A stretch of 60,497 nt of DNA from Saccharibacillus sp. CPCC 101409 (GCF_030518235.1 NZ_JAULSA010000020.1:1-60497); one strand, 5' to 3'; counted from the first letter of the stretch, positions 20,479 to 28,984 are shown. Made by a program: numbers and translations. Notes: generated by a model not told the origin, from the sequence alone.

Positions 20479-21402
20479 TCACAGCGAGAACGCCGCGTAC
20501 AGCACGGCGCCCAGCAGCACCAGCGAGCCGCAGAACGCGGCGGCCAGCATGCCCGAAGATGCGCGGCCGGCCCGCACCGGATGCAGCCGGCAGATCGCTT
20601 TCCAGTGCGCGTAAGCTTCGCGCGAACCCGGAAACGAGCCGCGCAGCGCCCGGACGAGCCACGGCTCGAACGGCTTCAGCGCCGGAATGGCTCCGGCCAG
20701 CTTCACCAGGTCTTCGGCGCTGCGCGTTTGCGGCAGCAGCCCTCTGTCGAGCCGGCTCAGCCCCGGCTCGTCGAACACGTGCAGGCACAGCACGGCGAAC
20801 GCGAACAGATCGTAGCCGGGATCGGCCGTGCGTTCGCCCGCGTTCCAGTACTTGCGGTCGTACCAGCCGCTGTACTGCTTTACCCCTCCGCCGAGCGCGC
20901 TGGCGCCGCCGTAATCGACCAGCTCCACGCCGCCGCCTTCTTCGACCAGCACATGGCAGGGCTTGAGATCGCCGAAGATGAAGCCGGCGCGGTGCAAGCC
21001 CGCCAGCCGTTCCAGCAGGCTGAGACCGGCCGCGCCGATCTGCCGGTGTCCGTATTTGCGGACAAAAGCGTCGATCGGCATGCCCCGCACGTACTTCATA
21101 ACGTAGAACGGCACGGAACGCCCGTCTATGCGAAACCGGTCCGCGTCCAACAGAAAGGAGCGGCGCACGCCGCTCTCGAGTTCGCGTTTCTTCAGCGCGG
21201 CCAGCACTTCGACCTCCGCTTTGAGTTCCGGCTTTTCCGGCCCCGCTTTCAATGCCGCCGTTTGTCCCCCGGCGGTCCGGACGAGATAAACGGTGCCGTT
21301 GGCGCCGCGGCCGATCAGCGACTGAATCGTGTATTGCCCGCCCTGGCCGGCGCCGATTACGACGGTTCCCGGCCCAAAGCCCGGCAGCTCTGGTGCAGCC
21401 AC
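20479..21402 (-). CDS. yabT: YabT-like serine/threonine protein kinase with a C-terminal membrane anchor
   Basis: This protein has a compact kinase domain: glycine loop IGRGANGTVYLV, a candidate ATP lysine in AALKAG, catalytic loop FGDLKPCHVLV (aspartate present, the usual HRD replaced by FGD) and VDYGG in place of DFG. A single hydrophobic helix ends the chain (AAFCGSLVLLGAVLYAAFSL), placing the kinase in the cytoplasm on the membrane. In B. subtilis YabT (PrkD) lies at this place and acts in sporulation and DNA-damage control. I prefer the GTG at 21402 (AAAGGA 11 bases upstream), but an ATG at 21453 is possible. Its usual neighbours spoIIE and yabS are missing. Confidence 0.88.
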   Translation of the reverse strand: MAAPELPGFGPGTVVIGAGQGGQYTIQSLIGRGANGTVYLVRTAGGQTAALKAGPEKPELKAEVEVLAALKKRELESGVRRSFLLDADRFRIDGRSVPFYVMKYVRGMPIDAFVRKYGHRQIGAAGLSLLERLAGLHRAGFIFGDLKPCHVLVEEGGGVELVDYGGASALGGGVKQYSGWYDRKYWNAGERTADPGYDLFAFAVLCLHVFDEPGLSRLDRGLLPQTRSAEDLVKLAGAIPALKPFEPWLVRALRGSFPGSREAYAHWKAICRLHPVRAGRASSGMLAAAFCGSLVLLGAVLYAAFSL

Positions 21403-21538
21403 TTGGCATCCCGTCCTTTCCCGAGCCGGCTTCGCCGCCTCGTTTATTTGCATCCCGCGTTCCAAACCGGACGTGTTTCCCGTTTGCGTCTATTCAAGCG
21501 CTTCGCAGCGCGCACTTGTCAGGTAAACATAATTATCC

Positions 21539-21544
21539 ATTATA
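21539..21544 (-). promoter_or_regulatory. yabT -10 element (extended)
   Basis: TGGTATAAT on the minus strand, with a weak -35 (TTTTGT, 17 bp upstream), lies between the upstream terminator and yabT. Confidence 0.55.
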
Positions 21545-21585
21545 CCAGCGGGCTTCCCGCAACAAAAGGCTTCGCCCCGTCCGCG

Positions 21586-21626
21586 CGCAAAAAAGCGCGC
21601 CTTCCCCATTTATCGGAAGGCGCGCC
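21586..21626 (-). terminator. Terminator after the FAD oxidoreductase gene
   Basis: A stem GGCGCGCCTTCCG / GGGAAGGCGCGC with a short loop is followed by TTTTTTG on the minus strand. Confidence 0.9.
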
Positions 21627-21686
21627 TGATTCGCTGAACCGGTCTCGCGCGGACAGCCGGCGGGCTTCTTTTCCCTGCGTTTTACC

Positions 21687-23270
21687 CTACAACTCGTCTT
21701 CCGTGCCTTCCGGCCAGTGCCGCTGCACTCCGCAGCGCTCCAGCAGCGCCAGGTAAGCGCCCCGGTGCTCCGGCCCGTCGTGCACGCCGCGCGGAGACAC
21801 GCCGGCGCGAAGAGAGTAGGCCGCCAGCAGTCCGGCCGACTCGCCGATATTCCACTCCGTCGGATGCAGCCGGTAGCAGCCGTTGGCGATCTGGGTCGTG
21901 CCGATATTTTTGCAGGCCGGCAGCAGATTGACGACGCGCTCCGGAATCAGCGAACCGAGCGGAATTTCGTACGGATAGTTCGGAATATAGAAGGTCCGCT
22001 GCGAGACCGTCGTCGGATGCAGATCGAGCGAGTAGCTGCCGACGCCCACGCTGTCTTCATAGCGCTTGATGCCCCGTTCTCCCCGCAGCTCGCGGCTGAC
22101 GTCGTGCTCCGTGACGGTGTACAGCGCTTTGATCCGCCGCGACTCCCGGATATAAGGCGCTTTGGCGAGACCGTCTTCCGTGCCGAGCAGATCGCCGCGC
22201 AGCCGGATGCCGGGCCAGCCCGCTCCCCCGTCCGGACGCGGCGCTTCGGTCTGCAGCCAGTATACGAGGGACAGCGTAAGCTGTCTCGATTCTTCCAGCC
22301 TGTCCAGGCGCTCGCCGGCGGTCACGCCCGGGCCGATAATCGGCAGCGTGTAGTAATCGTTCTGCGCCCAGTTGAGCAGCGTCGCCGGCCCGTCGAACAG
22401 CGGAATCCGGAAAATGCCCGGATTGACGATCCGCCGGTACGTCCACAGCGGGGTCGTGCCTTCCGGAACCGGAAACAGCGTGAATTCTTTCGTTTTCGTC
22501 GTATCGTTCGAGTCGGTCGCGTACCAGCTCAGGATCGGGAATTCGGAAAAGTCCGGCACGAACGTTTTCCAGAAATCGTACGCGGCCGGCCGGGGAATCG
22601 TAAAGTCTCCGCCTTCGATATAATCGACGGCTCCCACCCAGGTGATCGACTGCATATCGAGCGGATCGGCTTGCTCAAGCGCGTGCGGCTCGCCCGTGTC
22701 GGCGCGCGATTCGGCGCCGGTGACGTATTCCGTGCCCGTCAGCTCCAGCAGATCGCCGCAGTCCGTCCCGTCGAGAAAATAATCGGCCGTAATGCGCACT
22801 CGCTTCCGCGCTTCCGCGCCGACGGTGACCGACAGCACCCGGTCGCCTTCCGTCTCCGCCGAAATTGCCGCCGCCCCGGTCAGCAGGCGAATGCGGCCGG
22901 AGTGAAGATAAGGCGCCAGCATATCCTGAAGTACGCGCAGCGCCACCTTGGGCTCGTGCGCCAGGCGGCTGACCCAGCCGCCGCCGGGGTTGAGCGTAGG
23001 ATTGGACGCCGCCGCGTCGGTCAGCGGATAGTTGTCCCGGTAATAGCGGCGGACCCGCTCCCGGAACTCCAGATAGCTCGCCGTCGCGCCGGAGCTTTCG
23101 ATCCAGCGGTGCTCGTCGGGCGGCACCGCCTGACTGGTGAGCTGTCCGCCCGGCCAGTCCGTTTCTTCCGTTACGACGACGCGATAACCTTCCTTCGCCG
23201 CGGCCAGCGCCGCCGCGACGCCTCCGGTCCCTCCGCCGATCACGGCGATATCCGTCTGCCATTCCTGCAT
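21687..23270 (-). CDS. FAD-dependent oxidoreductase, FAD_oxidored (PF12831-like) family
   Basis: This 527-residue protein starts with a Rossmann dinucleotide fold, IAVIGGGTGGVAAALAAAK (about 8-26), and a TEETDWPGGQLTSQ segment. It ends with a second FAD-contact region (LLPACKNIGTTQIANGCYR and TEWNIGESAGLLAAYS). The family is common in carbohydrate-utilisation clusters of soil Firmicutes; the exact substrate is unknown. The ATG at 23270 is nine bases after AGGAGG. It follows the RpiR gene by 52 bp and is probably co-transcribed with it. It occupies the position of spoIIE/yabS in B. subtilis and appears to be the downstream end of the decayed sugar locus at 24215-24937. Confidence 0.88.
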   Translation of the reverse strand: MQEWQTDIAVIGGGTGGVAAALAAAKEGYRVVVTEETDWPGGQLTSQAVPPDEHRWIESSGATASYLEFRERVRRYYRDNYPLTDAAASNPTLNPGGGWVSRLAHEPKVALRVLQDMLAPYLHSGRIRLLTGAAAISAETEGDRVLSVTVGAEARKRVRITADYFLDGTDCGDLLELTGTEYVTGAESRADTGEPHALEQADPLDMQSITWVGAVDYIEGGDFTIPRPAAYDFWKTFVPDFSEFPILSWYATDSNDTTKTKEFTLFPVPEGTTPLWTYRRIVNPGIFRIPLFDGPATLLNWAQNDYYTLPIIGPGVTAGERLDRLEESRQLTLSLVYWLQTEAPRPDGGAGWPGIRLRGDLLGTEDGLAKAPYIRESRRIKALYTVTEHDVSRELRGERGIKRYEDSVGVGSYSLDLHPTTVSQRTFYIPNYPYEIPLGSLIPERVVNLLPACKNIGTTQIANGCYRLHPTEWNIGESAGLLAAYSLRAGVSPRGVHDGPEHRGAYLALLERCGVQRHWPEGTEDEL

Positions 23271-23322
23271 ATTCTTCATCCTCCTTTTGCGCCGCGAACG
23301 ATCTTCCCGCCGCGGACGACTT

Positions 23323-24156
23323 TTAATAAATCCGGTCGATAACCGCGCGCGCCGTTTTTTCTTTCATCTCTACGGCCCGGCCCAGATCGCGGCGCGCCAC
23401 GCCCTCGCACAGCAGGTCGATCAGCAGCAGCTGCGAGACTTTGGCGCCGAGCGAGCCGCCTTCGAGCGGCGTTTCGCGACCGGCCGTCAGCAGCACCGCG
23501 TCGGCGATCGAAGCGATCGGCGATTTGGCGTAATGCGTCAGCGCCACCACTTTCGCGCCGTTCTGCTTCGCTTTGAGCAGCATGTTGTGCGTGTCGAGCG
23601 TGCTGCCCGATACGCTGATGCCGACCGCCACGTCGCCTTCGCCCATCGTCACGGCCATCATCGCCTGGATATGGCTGTCGGCGACGGCTTCGACCCGGCG
23701 GCCCATGCGCAGAAACCGGTTTTTGGCGTCGAGCGCGGTAATGCCGGACGAGCCTACGCCGAAAAATTGCACATGGCGCGCGCCGTCGAGCCAGCCGGTC
23801 ACCTCGTCCAGCTTTTCCCGGTCCAGCAGGCTCATGCTCGTTTGCAGAATGCGCACCATCGAATCGCATACCCGCGCCGCAAAGTCTTCTTCGCCTTTGC
23901 CGGACGACGCGGCCGATTCGTTTTTGCGATGGGACGGGTCCTGGGCCAGCGCCAGCCGAAAGTCCTGGTAACCTTTGAAACCGATCTTGCGGCAGAAACG
24001 CATCACGGTCGTTTCGCCCACTTTCGCGAAATCGGCCAGCTCGGTCACCGACAAATAAATCAAATCTTCCGCGCTGGTCAGCACGCTGTCCGCCACCTTT
24101 TGTTCGGATTTGGTCAGCGAGGGATAGTACGTATTGATTCGGGCGTTCATTTCCAT
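23323..24156 (-). CDS. MurR/RpiR family transcriptional regulator
   Basis: This 277-residue protein has the N-terminal RpiR helix-turn-helix (about 12-75; LADFAKVGETTVMRFCRKIG) and a C-terminal SIS sugar-phosphate-binding domain (about 120-260; FFGVGSSGI, GISVSGSTLDT). Such regulators sense phosphosugars, including N-acetylmannosamine-6-P in nan operons. A nanE fragment directly upstream and transporter remnants beyond it suggest it once controlled sialic acid or amino-sugar uptake. The ATG at 24156 follows AAAGGGGTGA. The reading frame is intact although its likely targets are ruined. Confidence 0.93.
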   Translation of the reverse strand: MEMNARINTYYPSLTKSEQKVADSVLTSAEDLIYLSVTELADFAKVGETTVMRFCRKIGFKGYQDFRLALAQDPSHRKNESAASSGKGEEDFAARVCDSMVRILQTSMSLLDREKLDEVTGWLDGARHVQFFGVGSSGITALDAKNRFLRMGRRVEAVADSHIQAMMAVTMGEGDVAVGISVSGSTLDTHNMLLKAKQNGAKVVALTHYAKSPIASIADAVLLTAGRETPLEGGSLGAKVSQLLLIDLLCEGVARRDLGRAVEMKEKTARAVIDRIY

Positions 24157-24214
24157 GGATCGAAGTCACCCCTTTCTCCGCCGCGGCGGCAAACCGCTTG
24201 GTTATGAGCTGCGG

Positions 24215-24345
24215 CCGCGCGGCTTTCCGGGCGACCCTATCGGCTCCCGCGGCGCGCAGCTCTTCTATCTTTTTCTGCGCCGGCGCGATATATACCTCCG
24301 GATCGGCGTAATTCCGTTTGATTAGGCCGATCACGGGCCGCTTAA
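24215..24345 (-). pseudogene. nanE: Fragment of N-acetylmannosamine-6-phosphate 2-epimerase (nanE)
   Basis: About 43 codons on the minus strand read RPVIGLIKRNYADPEVYIAP followed by AQKKIEELRAAGADRVA, which matches the NanE core segment (typically PVIGLIKRDY..D..VYITPT...I.EL..AGADIIA). Both the start and the rest of the TIM barrel are gone. The upstream edge abuts or overlaps the broken permease at about 24342, so one deletion probably joined the two genes. The identification rests on this motif alone. Confidence 0.7.
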
Positions 24346-24831
24346 CCGTTCGCTTGACTCGCGGCGGCCCGAAACATTTTGACGCCGGGAATCCGGCTGT
24401 TGACCACAATCGCCATCAGGATCGCCAGGATCTGGATCACCGGCACGACAATGACATACAGCAGCGAGTTGTACAGCGATTTGATAAAGCTGCCGTCCTG
24501 AAAAGCGTTTCTGAAATTGTCCAGCCCCGCTTAATTCGTTTCTCCGATCACCGAATAGTCCGTCAGCGACACCGGGATGCCGTAAAGGGTCGACCGGAAC
24601 ACGAATACGGCGATCAGCAGCAGTCCGGGCGTCAAAATTCCAGGCCGAGAAGACGCCGCAGCGCAGCTTTTTGCCTCCTTGCCGGCCGCTGCGGCCGGCG
24701 GAGACGGACGAACCGTCATCTTCCGGTCTTCCACCGCCGTGACGTTCTTTCGCAGCCGTCTGCAGAGCGGCGAAGGCGCCGGCACGCGCTTTGTTTTTTT
24801 CCGTTCGGTTATCCATGCGCGATTTGTCCAT
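24342..24831 (-). pseudogene. Broken sugar ABC-transporter permease
   Basis: The gene starts at ATG 24831 (MDKSRMDNRTEKNK) after a GGAGTGATC site. A frameshift in the middle is needed to continue into GILTPGLLLIAVFVF..TLYG and PVSLTDYSVIGETN. It then meets an in-frame TAA and resumes as AGLDNFRNAFQDGSFIKSLY, VIVVPVIQILAILMAIVVNS and RIPGVKMFRAA before a second stop. This is the N-terminal third of a carbohydrate permease of the MalF/UgpA type. It therefore has at least one frameshift, one nonsense codon and a large 3' deletion. Confidence 0.85.
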
Positions 24832-24846
24832 CCAAGATCACTCCGA

Positions 24847-24937
24847 TCACTTGCCGAGAATCGAATTGACTTGCTGCTAGGCACAGCATACATACGGACG
24901 GCAGCATCATGATAAATCCTCGCTTGCGATTTTTCAC
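24847..24937 (-). pseudogene. Remnant of a sugar-binding lipoprotein: signal peptide joined to the last codons
   Basis: A GTG start at 24937, preceded by AAGGGGG, opens a lipoprotein-type signal peptide MKNRKRGFIMMLPSVCMLCL. Within about 25 codons the frame runs into sequence whose alternative frame reads QQVNSILGK followed by TGA (24847-24849), a typical C-terminus of extracellular solute-binding proteins. The 1.2 kb or so expected between the two is missing. The permease remnant starts 16 bp downstream, the normal order for such operons. Confidence 0.75.
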
Positions 24938-25093
24938 TGGATTTCCCCCTTGAACAAGAATTGGATAAAAAACCCTTTATGCTTGGCAAGAGTATAGCAG
25001 AGAACTTTTCAATAAAAAAGATTTTCTTCAAAGTAATTTTATTTTGTGGAATATTTTTTCTTTTAATCGAATAGAATCGCCGGGTAAACACAA

Positions 25094-25126
25094 CAAAAAA
25101 CCGCGAGCGGCCGAAGCCGTTCGCGG
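25094..25126 (-). terminator. Terminator after yabR
   Basis: A stem CCGCGAACGG / CCGCTCGCGG with a CTTCGG-type loop is followed by TTTTTTG on the minus strand. The AT-rich stretch 24938-25093 holds the leader of the decayed locus, with a possible -10 TATACT near 24988-24993. The tRNA genes found here in B. subtilis are absent. Confidence 0.92.
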
Positions 25127-25183
25127 TATGAGTCTTAATCAAAGAAAAAACTTAAAGCTGAATCCGTTCGATTGCCGCCAGGA

Positions 25184-25738
25184 TTACGATCTCTTGGCTC
25201 CACGGCCTCCGCGCTTGGATTCCGTGTTTTTCTTGATCGAAGAGATACGTTCCTCGCTGTCTTTGAGGAAACGGGTCACTTTATCGTCAAACGTAGGCTT
25301 GCCAAATGCAGGCTTGCTGCCGAATGCCGGCTTGCCGCCCGCAGGTCTCGGAGGTCGACCGCCGCCACCGCCGCCGCGATTGAAACCGCCACCGCCGCCG
25401 CTGCTTCCTCCTCCGCTGTAACGTTCGCCGCTACCGCCGCTGCCGGGTCCGCGGTCTTGTCTTGGCGGTCGGGAAGATGGCGCAGGCGAAGAGCCGGCCG
25501 GCCGGTCCACGGTTTGTTTGATGGACAGTCCGATCTTGCCGTCTTTGTCGACATTGATGACTTTGACCGTCACCATGTCGCCGATCTTCAGGTGATCATT
25601 CACATCTTTTACATAATTGTCGGCGATTTCCGAGATGTGAACAAGCCCTGTGACACCTCCGGACAGATCCACAAATGCTCCAAAATGCGTGATGCCTGTC
25701 ACTTTGCCCTCTAATTTGGTGCCCACTTCAATTGCCAT
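25184..25738 (-). CDS. yabR: S1-domain RNA-binding protein with a Gly-rich linker (YabR-like)
   Basis: The N-terminal 75 residues form an S1 RNA-binding domain (GTKLEGKVTGITHFGAFVDL, GLVHISEIADNYVKDV, GDMVTVKVINVD). A Gly/Arg/Pro-rich linker (about 80-150) follows, then a charged tail ending RGGRGAKRS. The total is 184 residues, against about 130 in B. subtilis; the excess is the glycine-rich part, which resembles RNA-binding RGG tails. The start MAIEVGTKLEG (25738) fits the family; GGGAGG lies 13 bases upstream. It follows divIC as in B. subtilis. Confidence 0.93.
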   Translation of the reverse strand: MAIEVGTKLEGKVTGITHFGAFVDLSGGVTGLVHISEIADNYVKDVNDHLKIGDMVTVKVINVDKDGKIGLSIKQTVDRPAGSSPAPSSRPPRQDRGPGSGGSGERYSGGGSSGGGGGFNRGGGGGGRPPRPAGGKPAFGSKPAFGKPTFDDKVTRFLKDSEERISSIKKNTESKRGGRGAKRS

Positions 25739-25864
25739 AGAATAAAATGATCCTCCCTTAAAAATATACAGCCCAATCAGTCCGATTCCAGGCTGCGGTG
25801 ATTTGATTATAACGGAAGAGGAAACGACGGTCAACAAGCGAAACGGCGTGAATACGCGAAAAAC

Positions 25865-26263
25865 CTACTCTCCGCCGCCTTCTCCGATGACCTTGATCGG
25901 AATCTCTTCCGGTTTATACATGTTGTATTCTTTACGGGCGATTTGCGCGATATACTCCGGGTCCTGCAGACGCTTGATCTCGTCTTTGACTTCCTGAAGC
26001 TGCGTCGAACTTTCGCTTTTGGCCGTTTGGCGTTCCTGAAGCTGGCCGGACTTGTCGGCGATGACCGACGACTGGCTCACGAGGGTATAGACGGCCCATC
26101 CGATCAGCACGATCATCAGGAGCGCCCATAAGCGGATGCGTCTCTTGCCGCCTTGCTGCCGATTGGGCGAAGTTTTCCGGACCTGCTGCGTCCGTACCGC
26201 TTGCTGCGGGCGCTCGGTCTGTTGTTGTCGATTGGGTCTGGTTGCTGTGGACGTCGCTCTCAT
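25865..26263 (-). CDS. divIC: Cell division protein DivIC (FtsB-like septum formation initiator)
   Basis: DivIC is a single-pass membrane protein that works with FtsL and DivIB in the divisome. The 132-residue protein has a basic, Gln/Arg-rich cytoplasmic tail (about 1-43), one transmembrane helix (LWALLMIVLIGWAVYTLV, about 45-62) and an outside coiled coil (about 68-110), ending in the family's PEYIAQIARKEYNMYKPEEI. The ATG follows GAAGGAGG. The spore-coat genes yabP and yabQ that precede it in spore formers are missing; the 385 bp upstream hold only a terminator and no recognisable relic. Confidence 0.93.
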   Translation of the reverse strand: MRATSTATRPNRQQQTERPQQAVRTQQVRKTSPNRQQGGKRRIRLWALLMIVLIGWAVYTLVSQSSVIADKSGQLQERQTAKSESSTQLQEVKDEIKRLQDPEYIAQIARKEYNMYKPEEIPIKVIGEGGGE

Positions 26264-26579
26264 GGAACCTCCTTCACCGGAAAGTCCGGCTTTTATGCAA
26301 AATGGGCCTGCTTGTACTCTTAATCGTTATCGGTTAAAGCCCGCTTAGGGCTTAATATTCAAGGGTTCGACAGCCTTAGGCCGTTATCCTGCCTTCTTGT
26401 ATTCTTATCCTTCGCATCTAACGAAACCGGGACGCTTTGCGGTCGTAGAGCGCAGGCCCTATGCCGCTGCCGTTTATTTGACGGCGCGCAATAGGCTGAA
26501 CTGCTCAAGTTAGCGAAGAGTCCTTTTTAACATTAACACAAAACCTGCGTTCTGACGCGAAAACCCGAAGATTTAAGCC

Positions 26580-26610
26580 GAAAAGGCGCTTCCGCGTAAG
26601 CGGAAACGCC
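26580..26610 (-). terminator. Terminator after rqcP
   Basis: The hairpin GGCGTTTCCGC-TTAC-GCGGAAGCGCC is followed by TTTTCGG on the minus strand, 40 bp after the rqcP stop. The interval 26264-26579 shows no gene. Confidence 0.82.
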
Positions 26611-26648
26611 ATAATCCGGATATTCGAGAATCAAGGATCGAATGGCCG

Positions 26649-26927
26649 TTAAAAGTTCAAACCGTCTTCCCTTGGAAGCGGCTCTTCTTTGACGACGGTG
26701 TACATCCCTGCGGCTTCGTCTTTGCGGGTCGTGTCGGCAATGCGTTCGACGCGAACGGTGACGAGCTTCTGGCCGAACTGCACGGTAATTTCATCGCCGA
26801 CTTTCACCGAAGCGCTGGGCTTGGCCTCGCGGCCGTTGATCAACACGCGCCCCTGCTCGGACACATCCTTCGCCACGGTGCGGCGCTTGATCAGCCTGGA
26901 CACTTTCAGGAATTTATCGACACGCAT
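26649..26927 (-). CDS. rqcP: RqcP, S4-domain ribosome quality control factor
   Basis: RqcP (YabO) binds stalled 50S subunits with RqcH and supports alanine tailing of the nascent chain. The 92-residue protein is mostly an S4 RNA-binding domain (MRVDKFLKVSRLIKRRTVAK, RVLINGREAKPSASVKVGD). It starts 2 bp after the hup stop and has no clear ribosome binding site of its own, so it is probably translated by coupling. The order hup-rqcP is typical of Paenibacillaceae. Confidence 0.95.
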   Translation of the reverse strand: MRVDKFLKVSRLIKRRTVAKDVSEQGRVLINGREAKPSASVKVGDEITVQFGQKLVTVRVERIADTTRKDEAAGMYTVVKEEPLPREDGLNF

Positions 26928-26929
26928 GA

Positions 26930-27202
26930 TTATTTTACCGCGTCTTTGAGTTTGTTGCCCGCTTTGAACGCAGGAACGCTGGATTCGGCAATGTTGATCG
27001 GCTCGCCGGTTTGCGGGTTGCGGCCGGTACGTCCGGCGCGTTTGCGCGTTTCGAACGTGCCGAAGCCGATCAGCTGCACTTTATCGCCGCCGGCCAGCGC
27101 TTCGGTTACGCCGTCCATAAAGCCGTTCAGTACCGCTTCGACTTCTTTTTTGCCTACTCCGCTTTTCTCGGCGATGCTGTTGATCAGTTCGGTTTTATTC
27201 AT
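26930..27202 (-). CDS. hup: Histone-like DNA-binding protein HU
   Basis: HU is a small dimeric protein that bends and compacts DNA. The 90-residue chain matches the family: MNKTELINSIAEKSGVGKKE at the start, IGFGTFETRKRAGRTGRNPQ in the arm and the AFKAGNKLKDAVK ending. The ATG at 27202 lies ten bases after GGGAGG; a second ATG three codons earlier is too close to that site. It lies between mazG and rqcP. I do not see a clear promoter in the 267 bp before it. Confidence 0.97.
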   Translation of the reverse strand: MNKTELINSIAEKSGVGKKEVEAVLNGFMDGVTEALAGGDKVQLIGFGTFETRKRAGRTGRNPQTGEPINIAESSVPAFKAGNKLKDAVK

Positions 27203-27469
27203 TGGTTTCATTCCTCCCAAAGTTGTGTAGAATCCGCGTTCTTCGCCGCGCTGCGCGGGAGTTCCGGCAGAACCGTTCTTCCCGTCAGCAAGCGGAACGC
27301 TAAAAATGATAAGCGGAGTCCGGGAAAGCTCCCTTCCTGCCGCGGTTATCCTCTGCTTCGGCGGCCGCTCCCGCAAGCGGGGCGCCTTATCCTCATATTC
27401 TGGATGCGCGCGCCGATTCCTCTTCCGCGCGCGGCCGCTTTGAAAATTTTGTCAGCCCGGACGCTCGAT

Positions 27470-28984
27470 TTACAGCGGTTTGCCGCCCGGCGCGCGTTCC
27501 AGGGTCTTCGCTTCGTCCCACAGCCCGTCCATTTCTTCGAGCGTGCTTTCGCGGGGCGAGCGGCCCTGCCGCCGCAGCCGGTCTTCGATATGGCCGAAGC
27601 GGCGTCGGAACTTGTTGTTGACGAGGGACAGCGCCTCTTCCGGATCAAGATCCAGGAATCGGGCCGCGTTGACGGCCGAGAACAGCAGATCGCCGAGTTC
27701 CAGCGACAGTTCTTCGGCGCCCGCGCCGCCGGCCAGACCGGCGCGCAGCTCGCCCAGTTCTTCTTCGATCTTGGCGAATACGTCTTCGATGTCTTTCCAG
27801 TCGAAACCGACTTTCGCCGCTTTCTTCTGGAGCTTGTACGCCTTCATCAGCGCGGGCAGATCGCGCGGAACGCCGTCCAAAGCGGAGGCTTCGCCGGCGA
27901 TCCCGCCTTTCAGCCGTTTCTCCTCGGCTTTCATGGCGTCCCAGTTCTTGAGCGCCTCCGCGGCGTCTCCGGCCGCCTGATCGCCGAAAACGTGCGGATG
28001 GCGGAAGATCAGCTTCTCGTTCAGTCCGCGGATCACGTCGTACACGCCGAACGTGCCGACTTCTTCTTCCATGCGGGCGTGCAGCAGAATCTGCAGCAGC
28101 AGGTCGCCGAGTTCTTCTCGCATATGGTCCGGATCGTCTTCGTCGATCGTCTCCAGCACCTCGTACGTTTCTTCGATCAGGTTCTTGCGGATCGAAGCGT
28201 GCGTCTGCTCCTGGTCCCACGGACAGCCGCCCGGGCTGCGCAGGATGCCGACGATCTCGCGCAGGCGCTCGAAACTGCCGGCGCGCAGATTCTCGTCGTC
28301 GCTGCGCGGCACGTACACGAGCGACAGATTGCCGTACCCTTCGAGCCGGTCCAGCTCGTACAGCGGCACGCGCAGGATGCGCTCTTCGCCTTCGACGCCG
28401 AGCGCATGGCCGACGACGACGGGATAATCGTCCGGATAGACGTCCATCAATCCGAGTTTAACCTCGGAGGCGGTGAACGAATCGTACACCTGTCCGATCA
28501 GCGTATGCAGACCGGGCCGGATCGCTTCGTTCGCGACCGCCGAAGAATCGAGCAGTTGGAAGCCCTCGATCGGATCGAAGCCCAGCCGGATAAACGCCTG
28601 GTCCAGGAAGCTCTCCCCGCCCAGGATGCGCAGATCGATGCCGGCTTCCTCCGCGTAGCGCTTCAGCAGCAGCACCGTCTTCTCCGCCACCATCGGATGA
28701 CCCGGCACGGCGTACACGATCTCCCGGCCCTCCTGGGCCAGCCTCATCAGCCCGCGGGCGATCGTCTCGTAGACGTCCCCGAACGAATCGTTCTCTTCGT
28801 AAACGCCGTCGAACGATTCGAACGATACGCCTTCGGCCGCGATCCGGCTCATGACCGGATGCTCCTTCGTCCGCACGTAAAGGCTCCGCGTCCCCTGCAG
28901 GATCTTCCATATGCCCAGCGTCAACTGGTCCGGATCGCCCGAACCGAGCCCGACCACCGTAATCTCCGCACTCATTCCCGTCAT
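27470..28984 (-). CDS. mazG: YabN: fused SAM-dependent methylase-like domain and MazG NTP pyrophosphohydrolase
   Basis: This 504-residue protein is a two-domain fusion. Residues about 5-225 resemble tetrapyrrole methylases (ITVVGLGSGDPDQLTLGIWK, YAVPGHPMVAEKTV). Residues about 245-500 hold two MazG modules (GGCPWDQEQTHASIRKNLIE, EETYEVLETIDEDD and a second EELGEL segment) that hydrolyse non-canonical nucleoside triphosphates. The fusion is standard in Bacilli. The start is ATG 28984, four bases after AGGAG, or the next ATG at 28975. It lies between the flippase gene and hup. Confidence 0.95.
   Translation of the reverse strand: MTGMSAEITVVGLGSGDPDQLTLGIWKILQGTRSLYVRTKEHPVMSRIAAEGVSFESFDGVYEENDSFGDVYETIARGLMRLAQEGREIVYAVPGHPMVAEKTVLLLKRYAEEAGIDLRILGGESFLDQAFIRLGFDPIEGFQLLDSSAVANEAIRPGLHTLIGQVYDSFTASEVKLGLMDVYPDDYPVVVGHALGVEGEERILRVPLYELDRLEGYGNLSLVYVPRSDDENLRAGSFERLREIVGILRSPGGCPWDQEQTHASIRKNLIEETYEVLETIDEDDPDHMREELGDLLLQILLHARMEEEVGTFGVYDVIRGLNEKLIFRHPHVFGDQAAGDAAEALKNWDAMKAEEKRLKGGIAGEASALDGVPRDLPALMKAYKLQKKAAKVGFDWKDIEDVFAKIEEELGELRAGLAGGAGAEELSLELGDLLFSAVNAARFLDLDPEEALSLVNNKFRRRFGHIEDRLRRQGRSPRESTLEEMDGLWDEAKTLERAPGGKPL

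Noticed and set aside
18950..21409. An 819-codon frame that would make a much longer TilS
   Set aside because: The first 340 codons lie in the wrong frame over the kinase gene and resemble no protein. TilS homology begins at the ATG at 20380.
24938..25183. tRNA genes after yabR, as in B. subtilis
   Set aside because: No cloverleaf, GGTTCGAATCC-like T-loop or acceptor pairing is visible; the stretch holds a terminator and AT-rich DNA.
26264..26648. Relics of yabP or yabQ between divIC and rqcP
   Set aside because: I read the interval in all frames and saw no stretch that resembles either protein; it holds only a terminator.
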